Source of the DNA: Maribacter halichondriae
GTDB taxonomy: Bacteria; Bacteroidota; Bacteroidia; Flavobacteriales; Flavobacteriaceae
NCBI RefSeq assembly: GCF_027474825.1
Contig: NZ_CP107030.1
Location: 4,344,001-4,408,000, forward strand
DNA: 64,000 nucleotides
Direction of reading: 5' to 3'
Below the pieces are notes generated by a model, which saw only the letters and a list, made by a program, of their open reading frames with translations, made no database searches and was not told the DNA's origin. A program made the translations under genes and the position numbers. This document shows positions 17,888 through 28,124 of the stretch, piece after piece (the stretch's first letter is position 1; the number at the start of each line of letters is the position of its first letter).

Positions 17888-19016
17888 ATGTACTGTATGG
17901 TCACGCTCAAAGAAGCATCTACCAAAAATGAGCTAAAGCAGTTCGTTAAATTTCCATTTTCGCTTTATAAAGACAATCCGTATTGGGTTCCGCCGATTAT
18001 TGCCGATGAACTTGAGAGTTTTGATAAGGATAAAAATCCTGCCTTTAAAAATGCAGATGCTTGGTTCTTCTTAGCTTTCAAGAATAATGATTTGGTCGGG
18101 CGAGTTGTTGTAATCATTAACTGGCTTGAGGTCAATGAACAGAAAATCAAAAAGATACGCTTCGGCTGGTTCGATTTTGTTGACGATCCTGAGGTTTCTG
18201 AAACGCTGCTACAAAAGGTCGATGAAATAGGAAAAAAAATAATCTGGACTATATGGAAGGGCCTGTCGGATTTTCAAATCTAGACAAGGTCGGAGTGCTT
18301 ATCGAGGGGTTCGAACATATTGGAAGTATGATTACCTGGTACAACCACCCGTATTACAAAGACCATTATGAACGGTTGGGCTTTGTTAAGGAAAAAGAAT
18401 ATATGGAAAACAAATTTCCAGCAGGTAACGCCGACCCCGCCCTTTTCACAAAACTCAATGACTTAATCAAACGTCGCTATGGACTCCGGGAAATAAATTT
18501 CACAAAAACAAAAGAGGTAATGCCCATGGCGGACCAAATGTTCGATCTGTTCAACGAAACCTATTCAAAGCTGTCTTCTTTCGTACCCATTACCGAAGTA
18601 CAAAAAGCATATTTCAAGAAAAAGTACATTAGTTTTATCAATCCAGAATACATCAAGTTTATTGTGGATAAAGAGGATAAACTAATTGCCTTTTCCATTG
18701 TCATGCCATCGTTTTCGAGAGCACTTCAAAAAGCGAACGGAAAGCTTTTTCCTTTGGGATATTCCATTTGCTAAAAGCGAAAAAACAAAGTAAGGACGTT
18801 TATTTCTACCTGATCGGTATCCATCCCGAGTATCAAAATAAAGGAGTGACCGCAATTGTTTTTAACGAATACTACAAAACCTTTACGGCCAAAGGCATCG
18901 ATATGTGCTATCGTACACCTGAATTAGAGGAAAATATTGCAATTAAGCAGATGTGGAAGCATTTTGACCCAGTCGTCTATAAAAGAAGAAGAACATACCG
19001 AAAAAACCTGCGGTAA
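17888..19016 (+). CDS. GNAT-like acyltransferase, broken by two frameshifts
   Basis: About 376 residues when two missing bases are restored. The first break is in the run of eight A at 18232-18239, where DEIGKK should continue NNLDYMEGPVGF. The second is at 18762-18763, where PLGY should continue FHLLKAKKQSKDVY. The C-terminal half has GNAT features such as VYFYLIGIHPEYQNKGVTAI, matching motif A with its acyl-CoA loop. Relatives in flavobacteria carry a GTP cyclohydrolase label that the sequence does not support. Substrate unknown. A near-match -7 element TAATATTG is at 17870-17877. Confidence 0.75.
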
Positions 19017-19035
19017 GCAGCAAAAATCAAATTCC

Positions 19036-19075
19036 AAATTCCAAGCTTGAATTTCTTGGAATTTAGGATTTTTTT
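19036..19075 (+). terminator. Probable terminator after the GNAT-like gene
   Basis: Stem AAATTCCAA (19036-19044) with TTGGAATTT (19056-19064), then a run of seven T at 19069-19075. AT-rich, so moderate strength. It lies between convergent genes. Confidence 0.55.
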
Positions 19076-19104
19076 ACTGGAATTTATAAAATCAAAGATT
19101 TTGT

Positions 19105-20364
19105 TTACTCTCCCATCGCAGCTGCCACAGCAGCGGAAAGTCTTTTATAAGTACCGTTTTGAAGCCGCTCTCGAATCGCTGAAAAGGCCACCAACGTTTC
19201 CTCGATATCCTGCATTGTGTGGGTAGCTGTCGGAATCATTCGCAATAAAATCAATCCTTTTGGAATTACTGGATATACTACAATAGAGCAGAAAATACCG
19301 TAATTTTCTCGAAGGTCTTTGACCAACGCCATCGCCTCGGGAATGCTTCCGTTAAGGTAAACGGGAGTTACGCAACTGGTCGTTGTACCAATATCGAACC
19401 CACGTTCTTTAAGTCCGTTTTGCAGTGCATCCACATTCTCCCATAGTTTTGCCTTCAATTCGGGCATAGTACGCAGCATATCAAGGCGTTTCAAAGCTCC
19501 TTTGACATAAATCATGGGAAGGGACTTTGCGAACATTTGTGAACGCAAATTATACTTTAAGTAATCTATAATTTCTTTATCGGCCGCTAAAAAAGCACCG
19601 ATACTGGCCATTGATTTGGCAAAAGTGGCAAAATACACATCGATATCGTCTTGAATACCTTGTTCTTCTCCGGCTCCTGCACCTGTATTGCCTAGTGTAC
19701 CGAAACCATGGGCATCGTCGACCATAAACCGGAAATTATATTTCTTTTTCAAGGCTACAATTTCCTTCAATCTACCCTGTTCGCCGCGCATACCGAAAAC
19801 ACCTTCTGAAATGACCAATATGCCACCTCCAGTCTGTTCCGCCATTTTGGTGGCACGTTCCAGATTCTTCTCTAAACTCTCAATATCATTATGCTTGAAC
19901 GTAAAACGCTTGCCCATATGAAGTCGCACACCATCGATAATACACGCATGGGAATCTACATCGTAAACGATGATATCGTCTTTTGACACCAAAGCGTCAA
20001 TAGCCGACATAATACCTTGATAACCGAAATTCAATAAATATGCAGATTCTTTGTTAACGAATTCAGCCAGTTCTTGTTCCAATTGTTCGTGAAAATCGGT
20101 ATGGCCGCTCATCATCCTCGCTCCCATCGGATAGGCAGAACCATATTCAGCCGCAGTATCGCCGTCTATTTTCTTTATTTCAGGAAGATTGGCAAGTCCT
20201 AAATAATCATTGATACTCCACGTTATAACTTCCTTACCTTGAAATTTCATCCGGTTCGAAATAGGGCCTTCCAATTTTGGAAAAACGAAATAGCCTTCGG
20301 CTTGTGATGCCCATTTTCCTAGGGGTCCTTTGTTTTCAATGATACGCTCAAATAAGTCTCTCAT
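19105..20364 (-). CDS. capB: Probable cysteate-C-fatty acyltransferase (alpha-oxoamine synthase)
   Basis: A 419-residue PLP enzyme of the serine palmitoyltransferase/KBL/AONS group. These condense an amino acid with an acyl-CoA and release CO2. Visible motifs are DSHACIIDG, DDAHGFGTLG (cofactor-binding D and H) and the Schiff-base lysine in TFAKSMASIG near residue 250. The start MRDLFERIIENKGPLGKW at 20364 is chosen because a -7 promoter element overlaps the longer start at 20409. The neighbour encodes a CBS-like PLP lyase, which matches the known capnine pair CapA/CapB of gliding Bacteroidota, so cysteate is the likely substrate. A serine palmitoyltransferase cannot be excluded from sequence alone. 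Confidence 0.75.
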   Translation of the reverse strand: MRDLFERIIENKGPLGKWASQAEGYFVFPKLEGPISNRMKFQGKEVITWSINDYLGLANLPEIKKIDGDTAAEYGSAYPMGARMMSGHTDFHEQLEQELAEFVNKESAYLLNFGYQGIMSAIDALVSKDDIIVYDVDSHACIIDGVRLHMGKRFTFKHNDIESLEKNLERATKMAEQTGGGILVISEGVFGMRGEQGRLKEIVALKKKYNFRFMVDDAHGFGTLGNTGAGAGEEQGIQDDIDVYFATFAKSMASIGAFLAADKEIIDYLKYNLRSQMFAKSLPMIYVKGALKRLDMLRTMPELKAKLWENVDALQNGLKERGFDIGTTTSCVTPVYLNGSIPEAMALVKDLRENYGIFCSIVVYPVIPKGLILLRMIPTATHTMQDIEETLVAFSAIRERLQNGTYKRLSAAVAAAMGE

Positions 20365-20387
20365 GTAGCTTGGGTTGATTCTACCTG

Positions 20388-20395
20388 CAAAAATA
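20388..20395 (-). promoter_or_regulatory. -7 promoter element for capB
   Basis: The minus strand reads TATTTTTG, an exact match, 24 bp before the chosen start at 20364 and inside the reading frame that would begin at 20409. Confidence 0.6.
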
Positions 20396-20435
20396 TAGAT
20401 TTTTGACAAGCATTCATAATTAAATCAGGGACAAA

Positions 20436-20469
20436 GAAAAAGCGACACTTCAAAAAGTATCGCTTTTTT
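20436..20469 (-). terminator. Terminator between capA and capB
   Basis: Stem AAAAAGCGACACTT with AAGTATCGCTTTTT (one mismatch) around a short A-rich loop. Read on the minus strand it ends capA transcription, so capA and capB are probably separate units on one strand. Confidence 0.7.
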
Positions 20470-20492
20470 AATATCGAAAAATTAGTTTTATT

Positions 20493-21533
20493 CTACTTTA
20501 CAAATTGTATTTGCTGTGTCTCTTCCACGGTTTCAGTGTCAAAGAATCCTTGGTCTTCCATCCATTTATCACTGTAAATCTTACTCATATAGCGTGATCC
20601 GTGATCGGGGAAAATAACGACTACTTTGCTGTTCTTATCAAAAACACCGTCCGCTGACAATTGTTTTACGGCCTGCATTACCGCTCCACTCGTATAACCG
20701 GCAAAAATGCCTTCGGTTTTGGCGATTTCGCGTGCCGTATGTGCACTTTTCTCATCGGAAACTTTTATAAATTCATCTATAATATCAAAATCCGTTGCAC
20801 TCGGAATCAGGTTTTTTCCCAATCCTTCGATCCTATACGGATATATCTCCTTCTGATCGAACTCTTTGGTCTCATGGTACTTTTTCAATACTGAACCATA
20901 GGCATCCACACCGATTATTTTGATATTAGGATTCTGCTCTTTTAAATATCGTGCAGTACCCGATATCGTTCCGCCGGTACCACTACAGGCAACCAAATGG
21001 GTGATCTGACCCCCTGTTTGGCTCCATATCTCGGGCCCGGTGGTTCTATAATGGGCATCCATATTCAGCTCATTAAAATATTGGTTGATATAGATAGACC
21101 CTTTGGTTTCTTCATGAAGCCTTTTAGCAACTTGATAATATGATCTTGGATCATCTGCGCTCACATGGGCCGGACATACGTATACGGTCGCCCCCATAGA
21201 GCGCAACATATCGATTTTATCCTTAGATGATTTTGAGCTTACTGCCAAAATACAATCATACCCTTTGATTATACTGACCATGGCAATACTAAAACCAGTG
21301 TTGCCTGAGGTAGTTTCAATAATGGTGCTCCCTTTGGTCAAAATTCCTTTTCGCTCTGCTTCTTCAATAATATAGGCCGCGACCCTATCTTTTGAGGAGT
21401 GCCCTGGGTTGAACGATTCCAACTTGGCATAGAAATTTCCGGGAAACTTGGCGGTTATTCGATTAAGTTTAACGAGTGGGGTATCTCCTATAAGTTCTAG
21501 GATATTGTTGCAGGCTTTAATCTTATCTTCCAT
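20493..21533 (-). CDS. capA: Probable cysteate synthase (CBS-like PLP lyase)
   Basis: A 346-residue fold-type II PLP enzyme. The Schiff-base lysine is K48 in NPGHSSKDR; the phosphate-binding and substrate loop is ETTSGNTGF (residues 73-81); [13 protein letters not shown] is the glycine-rich cofactor loop. The closest pattern is cystathionine beta-synthase without the C-terminal CBS domains, and not a classical CysK, since the usual NPGGSVKDR is altered. The described capnine enzyme CapA, which makes cysteate from O-phosphoserine and sulfite, is of this kind and is found next to CapB. The assignment rests on that similarity and on the neighbour. Cystathionine beta-synthase or cysteine synthase remains possible. 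Confidence 0.72.
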   Translation of the reverse strand: MEDKIKACNNILELIGDTPLVKLNRITAKFPGNFYAKLESFNPGHSSKDRVAAYIIEEAERKGILTKGSTIIETTSGNTGFSIAMVSIIKGYDCILAVSSKSSKDKIDMLRSMGATVYVCPAHVSADDPRSYYQVAKRLHEETKGSIYINQYFNELNMDAHYRTTGPEIWSQTGGQITHLVACSGTGGTISGTARYLKEQNPNIKIIGVDAYGSVLKKYHETKEFDQKEIYPYRIEGLGKNLIPSATDFDIIDEFIKVSDEKSAHTAREIAKTEGIFAGYTSGAVMQAVKQLSADGVFDKNSKVVVIFPDHGSRYMSKIYSDKWMEDQGFFDTETVEETQQIQFVK

Positions 21534-21550
21534 ATAGGCTATATAAGTTT

Positions 21551-21597
21551 AAGAATATTGAAGAACGTTAGTTCCGCAATATTCTTGAACAAAATTA
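21551..21597 (-). promoter_or_regulatory. capA promoter with leader hairpin
   Basis: The minus strand has TAATTTTG (21590-21597), an exact -7 element. Immediately downstream is a long hairpin: perfect 10-bp arms AAGAATATTG (21551-21560) and CAATATTCTT (21577-21586), an inner GAAC/GTTC stem and a GTTA loop. The predicted transcript would begin at or within this hairpin. Confidence 0.55.
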
Positions 21598-21611
21598 CAA
21601 TTTTTTTCGGA

Positions 21612-23749
21612 TTACTTGATTTTGCCCTCTAAATCAAGTAGAAAAGCATATTCTTTGGCGACTTCTTTCAACGCTTCAAAACGCCCGGAAGCACCTCCGT
21701 GACCAGCATCCATATTGATATCAAAAAGCAACAGATTGTCATCGGTTTTCATTTCCTCAGCTTCGCCACCCATTTGGCCGGTTCGAAATATTGTACTTGA
21801 GAATCATGCAAACCTGTCGTTACCAGCATATTCGGATATTCCTTGGCCACTACTTGATCATATGGTGAATATGATTTCATGTAATCGTAATATTCTTTTT
21901 CATTGGGGTTGCCCCACTCATCATATTCCCCAGTAGTAAGCGGAATGGATTCATCCAACATCGTAGTGATCACATCAACAAACGGCACGGCGGCAATGAC
22001 ACCGTTGTAAAGCTCTGGCGACATATTGACCACCGCACCCATGAGCAGACCGCCCGCAGAACCGCCCATTGCATATAAATGGTCTGCACTGGTATAATTT
22101 TCCGAGATCAAGAATTTGGAACAATCCACAAAATCGGTAAACGTATTCTTCTTTTTCAATAATTTACCATCCTCGTACCACGGCCTGCCCAAATATTGTC
22201 CTCCGCGGATATGTGCAAGCGCATAAACAAAGCCCCGATCCAAGAGGCTGAGTCTAACCGTTGAGAAATACGGATCGATCGTCGCGCCATAAGAACCGTA
22301 CGCATATTGCAAGATCGGAGTGCCAGCGCCCAGCTTAGTATCTTTGTGATGAATAATGGACATCGGTACTTTCACACCATCTCTTGCCGTCGCCCACACA
22401 CGCTTTTCCACATAATTTTCTTTGGCGAATTTACCTCCCAATACTTCTTGCTCTTTTTTGACTTCCTTTTCTTTGGTACGCATGTTAAAATCGATGACCG
22501 ATGCAGGGGTGCCCAATGAATTGTAGGAATAGCGCAGTATTTCGGTATCGAAATCGGGATTAGTGCTCACGTAAGCGGTGTACGTCTCAATTTCAAACGG
22601 CAGATAATAGCCTTCACCACCATTCCATTGGTTGATTTTTAGTTTGTTCAGTCCGTTTTGACGTTCTGAGAGTACATAGAACTCCTTGAACATCTCTACT
22701 CCTTCTAACAGCACATCATCACGATGAGGAATAAATTCTTGCCAATTTTCTGAGATTGTACCGTTCTCATTGACCCTCATCAGCTTGAAATTGGTCGCAT
22801 TGTCTTTATTGGTCAAGACGTAAAAGGAATCATCATAATGGGAAATTGAATATTCCAATCCTCTTGTTCTTGGGGAAAATATTCTGAATTTTCCATTGGG
22901 ATCGTTAGCTTCCAATATTTGATATTCCGAAGTCAATGTACTTACAGAACCAATGATGACATACTTGTCTGATTTTGATTTATAAACAAAGGCATTGAAG
23001 GTATCATCCGTTTCATCAAAAACAAGTTCATCGGTTGAAGCATCGGTACCCAACGTGTGTTTGTAGATTTTATCAGACCGCAGTGTAACTGGATCTTTTT
23101 TTGAATAGAACATCGTTTTGTTATCGTTCGCCCATACCGCTCCGCCCGTCGTGTTCTCAATTTTATCCGATAATATCTCACCCGTTTCCAAATTTTTGAT
23201 CTGCAAGGTATATTGCCGCCTGGAAACCGTATCGACGCCAAAAGCGGCCAATTTGTTATCTAGACTCACCCCAATGCCTCCCAAATTGAAGAATTCATGG
23301 CCCTCGGCCATTTCATTACAGTTAAATACTATTTCTTCAGGGGCCTCCAACGTTTCTTTATGTCGACTGTAAATTGGGTATTCCTTGCCGGTTTCATATC
23401 GGGTTACGTACCAAAATCCGTTCTCCTTGTAAGGTACTGACGAATCATCCTCTTTGATTCTGCCCTTCATCTCCTCGAATAATACTTTTTGAAAATCTTT
23501 GGTATGGGCCGTCATAGCTTCATAGTAGGCATCCTCACTTTCTAAATGGGAAATAACTTCAGGATTTTCACGATCATTCAGCCAATAGTAATCATCGGTT
23601 CGAACATCATCGTGCATAACAAGTTCTTTGGACACTTTTTTGGCTACGGGGACTTCTATGACGGTCATATTCTTATTTTCATTTTTACAGGAGAGCGCAA
23701 AAGTAAGACTTAATGCGAAAATCAATTTGTTTTTTCCAAGGTGTATCAT
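21612..23749 (-). CDS. Prolyl oligopeptidase family lipoprotein (S9), broken by a frameshift
   Basis: About 712 residues after one repair. The start [21 protein letters not shown] is a lipoprotein signal with the lipidated Cys in LSC. A seven-bladed propeller region (residues about 60-420) precedes an alpha/beta-hydrolase domain with the nucleophile in [10 protein letters not shown] and the acid in TTGLHDSQV. The main frame stops at 21749, but one missing base in the TTT at 21752-21754 joins it to [11 protein letters not shown]-like sequence carrying the catalytic His in DAGHGGASG and ending LDLEGKIK at 21612. The enzyme should cleave proline-containing peptides in the periplasm or at the outer membrane. 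Confidence 0.87.
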
Positions 23750-23776
23750 GTACGTTCATTTATCGGGACAATTTAG

Positions 23777-23784
23777 TAATTTTG
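23777..23784 (+). promoter_or_regulatory. -7 promoter element for the ybaB gene
   Basis: TAATTTTG is an exact match 29 bp before the ATG at 23813, in the divergent gap with the S9 peptidase gene. Confidence 0.6.
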
Positions 23785-23812
23785 AATACATAAACTTGAA
23801 AATAAAAAACCT

Positions 23813-24139
23813 ATGTTCGGAGATATGATGGGAATGATGGGAAAGCTTAAAGAAACCCAACGAAAAGTAGAGGAAACCAAGAAAAGACTTGATACCGTAA
23901 CCTTAAACGAGAAATCTTTGGATGGACTTTTGGAACTAACGATTTCGGCGAATAGGGTCATAAAGGAAATAAAAATAGACGATTCTCTGTTGGAAGATAA
24001 GGAGCAACTGGAAGATTATCTGGTTATGACCATCAATAAGGCCATTACAAAGGCTACTGAGGTCAATGAGACAGAATTGGCCGCCGTCGCCAAAGAAGGG
24101 ATGCCCAATATTCCTGGAATGGACTCATTGTTTAAATAA
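23813..24139 (+). CDS. ybaB: YbaB/EbfC family nucleoid-associated protein
   Basis: A 108-residue DNA-binding protein. The start [20 protein letters not shown] is the Met-rich helix typical of the family, followed by a long amphipathic helix and a three-strand sheet, ending with IPGMDSLFK. These proteins form tweezer-like dimers that bind double-stranded DNA without strong sequence preference. In many bacteria the gene sits beside dnaX and recR; neither is here, which is normal for this group. It is followed after about 50 bp by the YegP gene on the same strand, which has its own promoter-like box. Confidence 0.9.
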   Translation: MFGDMMGMMGKLKETQRKVEETKKRLDTVTLNEKSLDGLLELTISANRVIKEIKIDDSLLEDKEQLEDYLVMTINKAITKATEVNETELAAVAKEGMPNIPGMDSLFK

Positions 24140-24190
24140 GAAATTAAAGTCTATTCACCGATTTATCCTAACTTTAAAAAAAGCTTGAAC

Positions 24191-24514
24191 ATGATAGAGA
24201 TAAAACAAATCAAGGATAATGGATTCGGGTTTAGTTTAAAAGCGGAAAACGGTGGAAACCTGTTGAACAGTGTGCCGTTCGCAAATAAGGATGAAATCAA
24301 AAGAACGGTCCGGCGCTTAACGAACATTGACGATACCCGAAATATCTTCGAAAGAAAGACGAATCACGAGGGCAAGTTTCTTTTTAATGTAAAGGATGAA
24401 AACGGGAAACTTATCGGTCATAGTGAATTGTATACTTCGGAAGCGGGCATGGAAAACGGCATTAAGAACGTAATCAACCGCATTTCTCATATATCGAATT
24501 CAGGTAACTTATAG
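24191..24514 (+). CDS. YegP/DUF1508 family protein
   Basis: A 107-residue protein with two tandem DUF1508 repeats: GFGFSLKAENGGNLLNS in the first half and KFLFNVKDENGKLIGHSELY in the second. Members are small, stress-associated or uncharacterised soluble proteins. The ATG at 24191 is preferred over the TTG at 24185 because a -7-like box TAACTTTA lies at 24169-24176 and the transcript would start near 24183. The 3' end overlaps the convergent threonine aldolase by six bases, where one strand reads the other's stop as sense. Confidence 0.85.
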   Translation: MIEIKQIKDNGFGFSLKAENGGNLLNSVPFANKDEIKRTVRRLTNIDDTRNIFERKTNHEGKFLFNVKDENGKLIGHSELYTSEAGMENGIKNVINRISHISNSGNL

Positions 24515-25528
24515 ATTTTTCAAGAGGGATAGGAAGTTTTCATGCATCGCATCGGTGTAGTCCAAATGCGTTACGATTCGTAATTTCCCCTGACCCATTC
24601 CGATAAGCTGGACTCCTTTTTCATTCAGCCCTTTCACAAAATCATCACTTGTCATTTTGCTTTCATCAATTTCAAAGATGATGATGTTGGTTTCTATTGG
24701 CTCTACTTTTTTGATGTAGGATAATCTTTGAAGCACTTCCCCGATTTCTTTTGCTTTTTTATGATCTTCGGCCAATCTTTCAATATGGTGTTCGAGCGCA
24801 TAGGAGCCGGCCGCGGCCAAATAACCTGCTTGGCGCATTCCCCCCTAAAATTTTCCGGATACGGATCGCTTTATCGATCGTTTCTGAACTCGCAACCAAA
24901 ACCGATCCGACGGGGCAGCCCAACCCTTTACTTAAACAGACGCTGATAGTGTCGAACAGTTCTCCGTACTGTTTGGCCGATTCTTTTTTACCACCAGTGC
25001 ATTCCAGAGCCTTGCGCCGTCTAAATGGTATCCTAGATTGTGTTTTTCGCAGACCGCTTTTATTTTTTTGAGTTCCTCAAAATCCCAACAGGCACCACCA
25101 CCTTTGTTGGTCGTATTCTCGATACAGACCAATGAAGTCAACGGACTATGGTAAAAATCCGGCGGATTGATGGCTGCTTCGACCTGTTCAGCGGTCATCA
25201 TGCCGCGGTGTCCGTCTACCAATTTACAGGAAACCCCACTATTAAAACTCGCTCCACCCCCTTCATAATTATAGACATGGGCGTATTTATCACAAATCAA
25301 TTGATCCCCAGGATTCGTATGAAGTTTGATTGCGGTTTGATTGGTCATACTTCCCGAAGGAAAATAGAGCGCTGCCTCTTTACCGAACATTTCGGCCACT
25401 TTTTTTTCCAAAGCGTTGACCGAAGGATCTGCCTTAAAAACATCGTCGCCCACCTCGGCCGTCATCATGGCTTTGAGCATTCCAGGAGTGGGTTTGGTTA
25501 CCGTGTCGCTTATTAGGTTTATGTTCAA
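24509..25528 (-). CDS. ltaE: Low-specificity threonine aldolase, broken by two frameshifts
   Basis: About 340 residues after repair. It is a PLP enzyme splitting threonine into glycine and acetaldehyde. The start [20 protein letters not shown] and [20 protein letters not shown] are family hallmarks; the segment [12 protein letters not shown] contains the cofactor Asp. The first break is in six T at 24984-24989, after which the sequence continues in another frame with a normal [10 protein letters not shown] lysine loop. The second is in six C at 24840-24845 at the GGGMRQAGY segment; family consensus suggests two G are missing on the coding strand. The C-terminal part ends LLKNL. Confidence 0.87.
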
Positions 25529-25635
25529 TGGATGATTATTAAATTATCATTTTTGCTTCAAGTTTCTGTTGGCTGCCTTACTACGAGGCAGATCTCTGGT
25601 TTCAAGTTGCTCAACCTCAAACTAGTAACCTCTTT

Positions 25636-28038
25636 TTAGTGAAAACAATCCATGCCAATAGGCGAACCATCTGGAATTTTCGGTGAAGGCAGGACTTTAA
25701 AATTCTCCGGTTTCTCATAGAATTGGTCAATTCTTCGAACCATTTCAGCAGCTTCAGCCTTTTTACCGCTCGTTAAAATTGATGTTTTCAACTCTTTTAA
25801 TTTTTGGTTCGCAATCGCATTGACCTGTGGATGAACATTATCATGTGCCGCCAAATTCATCATATGAAATAGGACTCTAAAGTTGATATTAGTCTGGACT
25901 TCGCCCAAATATGAATCCTTTTGCTGTTTTTTAATAGTGTTATCGACAACTTCATCCAAAACTTCCTCCAAACCTAAATTCTTCGGATCCAAAGCTTTTT
26001 GTTGAATCAAACGTGACGCCCGTTCAGGATGCAACAAAAAACCTAAAGTCATATCAGCTGCCGTTTCAGGAGCTGAAAGCGCATCGAACGAAACCCCAGT
26101 TTTACCTTTTATTGACTCTCGTGTTTTACTATACCCAAAAGCCCTAGGAGGAAACAAGGAAAGTTTTTCTTTGGGAATAGCAATCACGGAAGCATCCAGC
26201 GTTTTTAAAATGCTATGTAGCGCCTGCTGCTGTGCTTTTTTGTCAACGGTCTCTACTACGATTTGTCCATCTCCTTTTATAGCGTAATTGTATTCCAATC
26301 CTCCGATTACTTTGGCAACGCCCTCGGTCTGATAACGATGGAAAAAATATAGTGGTACAAAAACATCTTCCAATACCGTGTTCGGTTCTCCCCTTCTGAT
26401 ATTATCAATAGAAAAATTGGAGATGGCCGTCCCACGGACCTTAAGCATAGCATCGAGTTCTTCGCTGATATTTTCTCCGTTATCCCACAAATGGGCCAAG
26501 AAATGGGCACTTCCACCTGGGCGGGCATCTTGGTCTGTTATATATCGAAGTCCGTCTTCCTGGGCCTTCAATAAAATCTTGTCTAAACTTTCCTCTTCAT
26601 TAGTTCCCTCTGGAAAATCGGTATAGGAATACGCAACGGTCACTTTGTCCCAATCCCCAATTCCCGTGTCATAGGCATTAGAAAAATCAATTTCGCCATT
26701 ATTGACTGAAAATTGCGGATGCGGATAGTCCATGACCGAAGCCCTATCATTGGTGCTGGCCGCGTAATTATGGGCAAAACCGAGCGTATGCCCTATTTCA
26801 TGGGCTGAAAGTTGGCGGATGCGTGCGATTGCTAGATCCAACATGGGTTGGTAATTATCATCGCGCTCGGCGAAAGGTTTGTTCATCAAGGCTTGCGCAA
26901 TCATATAATCTTGACGAATACGAAGACTTCCCAAGCTTACATGACCTTTAATGATTTCTCCCGTTCTTGGATCCGTTATACTGCTACCATAACTCCAGCC
27001 CCTAGTGGAACGATGTACCCATTGTACAACATTATATCGTGCATCCAAGGGGTCGGCATCATCAGGTAGCATTTTAATCTTAAAAGCATCTTTATAACCT
27101 GCGGCCTCAAAAGCTTGGTTCCACCATTTTCCACCATCCAAAAGTGCGGAACGCACCGGTTCCGGAGTTCCATTGTCCAAATAATAAACGATCGGCTCCA
27201 CGGCTTCGCTTACTTCGGCATTGGGGTCTTTCTTTTCCAAACGATGCCGGGTAATAAACCGTTTTAGAATAGGTTCTTGTACAGGTGTGGAATAATCGTA
27301 GTATGTAAACGGGTACGAGCCACTTCGCGGGTCGAACTCCCGTTTTTCATAACCATCATCTGGCAGTTCGATGAAGGAATGATGCTGTGCTACGGTTACC
27401 AATTCCGGGTCCGGGGACACCGAGCGGATCCAGGCACCTTTTGCATCTCCTTTAAAGGTAAGGGTCACATCGAACTCCGTATTCTTTGGAAAGGACTTTG
27501 TTCGGTCCAATGCCATGGCACTTTTATCCTTATCGATACTATAGGTGCCTTGTTCCGCTCTTTTCAAACGTTGGGATATGCCATGGGCATCACGCATTAA
27601 AAAATCGGTAATGTCAATGATATATTTTCCATCTTTTTCTTCCTCTATTTTAAATCCCCCGATAATGGATTTAGCAAAGGCCTGCTCTACCGATTTCTTC
27701 TCCAAAGCATTTTCGGTCAAAGCTCTAAATCTAAGGTTCGGCTGAACAAGTAAGAGCTTTCCTCCTGCTTTTTTAAAAAACACAACTTGCTCATTTCCAA
27801 GCTGCCCTCTATCTAAACCTATGTCGTTACTTCCGATACCACTACTCAGGGAATAGACATATAGAAATTCCTTATTTAAATCATTGACTTCCAAATAGAC
27901 CTTGTCGTTTTTGTCATCGTATTGAAAATTGAAGAGTCCGTTGAATTTTTGAAAATCTTTGCTTTTTTCCGTGAATTGTGCCGACAAATTAGAAATAGCG
28001 AAAATGAGCGTAAGAATAAAGAGAGAATAGTGTTTCAT
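25636..28038 (-). CDS. Secreted zinc-dependent metalloprotease (DUF5117/DUF4953 type)
   Basis: An 800-residue exported protease. The signal peptide is MKHYSLFILTLIFAISNLSAQ. The zinc site is SAHEIGHTLGFAHNYAAS near residue 400 (HExxHxxGxxH metzincin pattern) followed by the Met-turn-like SVMDYPHPQ. A large beta-rich N-terminal part (about 40-300) and a helical C-terminal part surround the catalytic domain, as is usual for this Bacteroidota family. Likely periplasmic or surface-located, with unknown protein substrate. Weak -7-like TAAATTTA at 28060-28067 on the minus strand. Intact reading frame. Confidence 0.9.
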   Translation of the reverse strand: MKHYSLFILTLIFAISNLSAQFTEKSKDFQKFNGLFNFQYDDKNDKVYLEVNDLNKEFLYVYSLSSGIGSNDIGLDRGQLGNEQVVFFKKAGGKLLLVQPNLRFRALTENALEKKSVEQAFAKSIIGGFKIEEEKDGKYIIDITDFLMRDAHGISQRLKRAEQGTYSIDKDKSAMALDRTKSFPKNTEFDVTLTFKGDAKGAWIRSVSPDPELVTVAQHHSFIELPDDGYEKREFDPRSGSYPFTYYDYSTPVQEPILKRFITRHRLEKKDPNAEVSEAVEPIVYYLDNGTPEPVRSALLDGGKWWNQAFEAAGYKDAFKIKMLPDDADPLDARYNVVQWVHRSTRGWSYGSSITDPRTGEIIKGHVSLGSLRIRQDYMIAQALMNKPFAERDDNYQPMLDLAIARIRQLSAHEIGHTLGFAHNYAASTNDRASVMDYPHPQFSVNNGEIDFSNAYDTGIGDWDKVTVAYSYTDFPEGTNEEESLDKILLKAQEDGLRYITDQDARPGGSAHFLAHLWDNGENISEELDAMLKVRGTAISNFSIDNIRRGEPNTVLEDVFVPLYFFHRYQTEGVAKVIGGLEYNYAIKGDGQIVVETVDKKAQQQALHSILKTLDASVIAIPKEKLSLFPPRAFGYSKTRESIKGKTGVSFDALSAPETAADMTLGFLLHPERASRLIQQKALDPKNLGLEEVLDEVVDNTIKKQQKDSYLGEVQTNINFRVLFHMMNLAAHDNVHPQVNAIANQKLKELKTSILTSGKKAEAAEMVRRIDQFYEKPENFKVLPSPKIPDGSPIGMDCFH

Positions 28039-28100
28039 GATTGGAATTTATTGAATTTCTAAATTTATGTAAAATTGATTGCACTACCATAGTTAAGTCT

Positions 28101-28108
28101 TATTTTTG
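28101..28108 (+). promoter_or_regulatory. -7 promoter element for prfB
   Basis: TATTTTTG is an exact TAnnTTTG match 17 bp before the prfB ATG at 28125. Confidence 0.6.
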
Positions 28109-28124
28109 ACCAAAACTTGATCGA

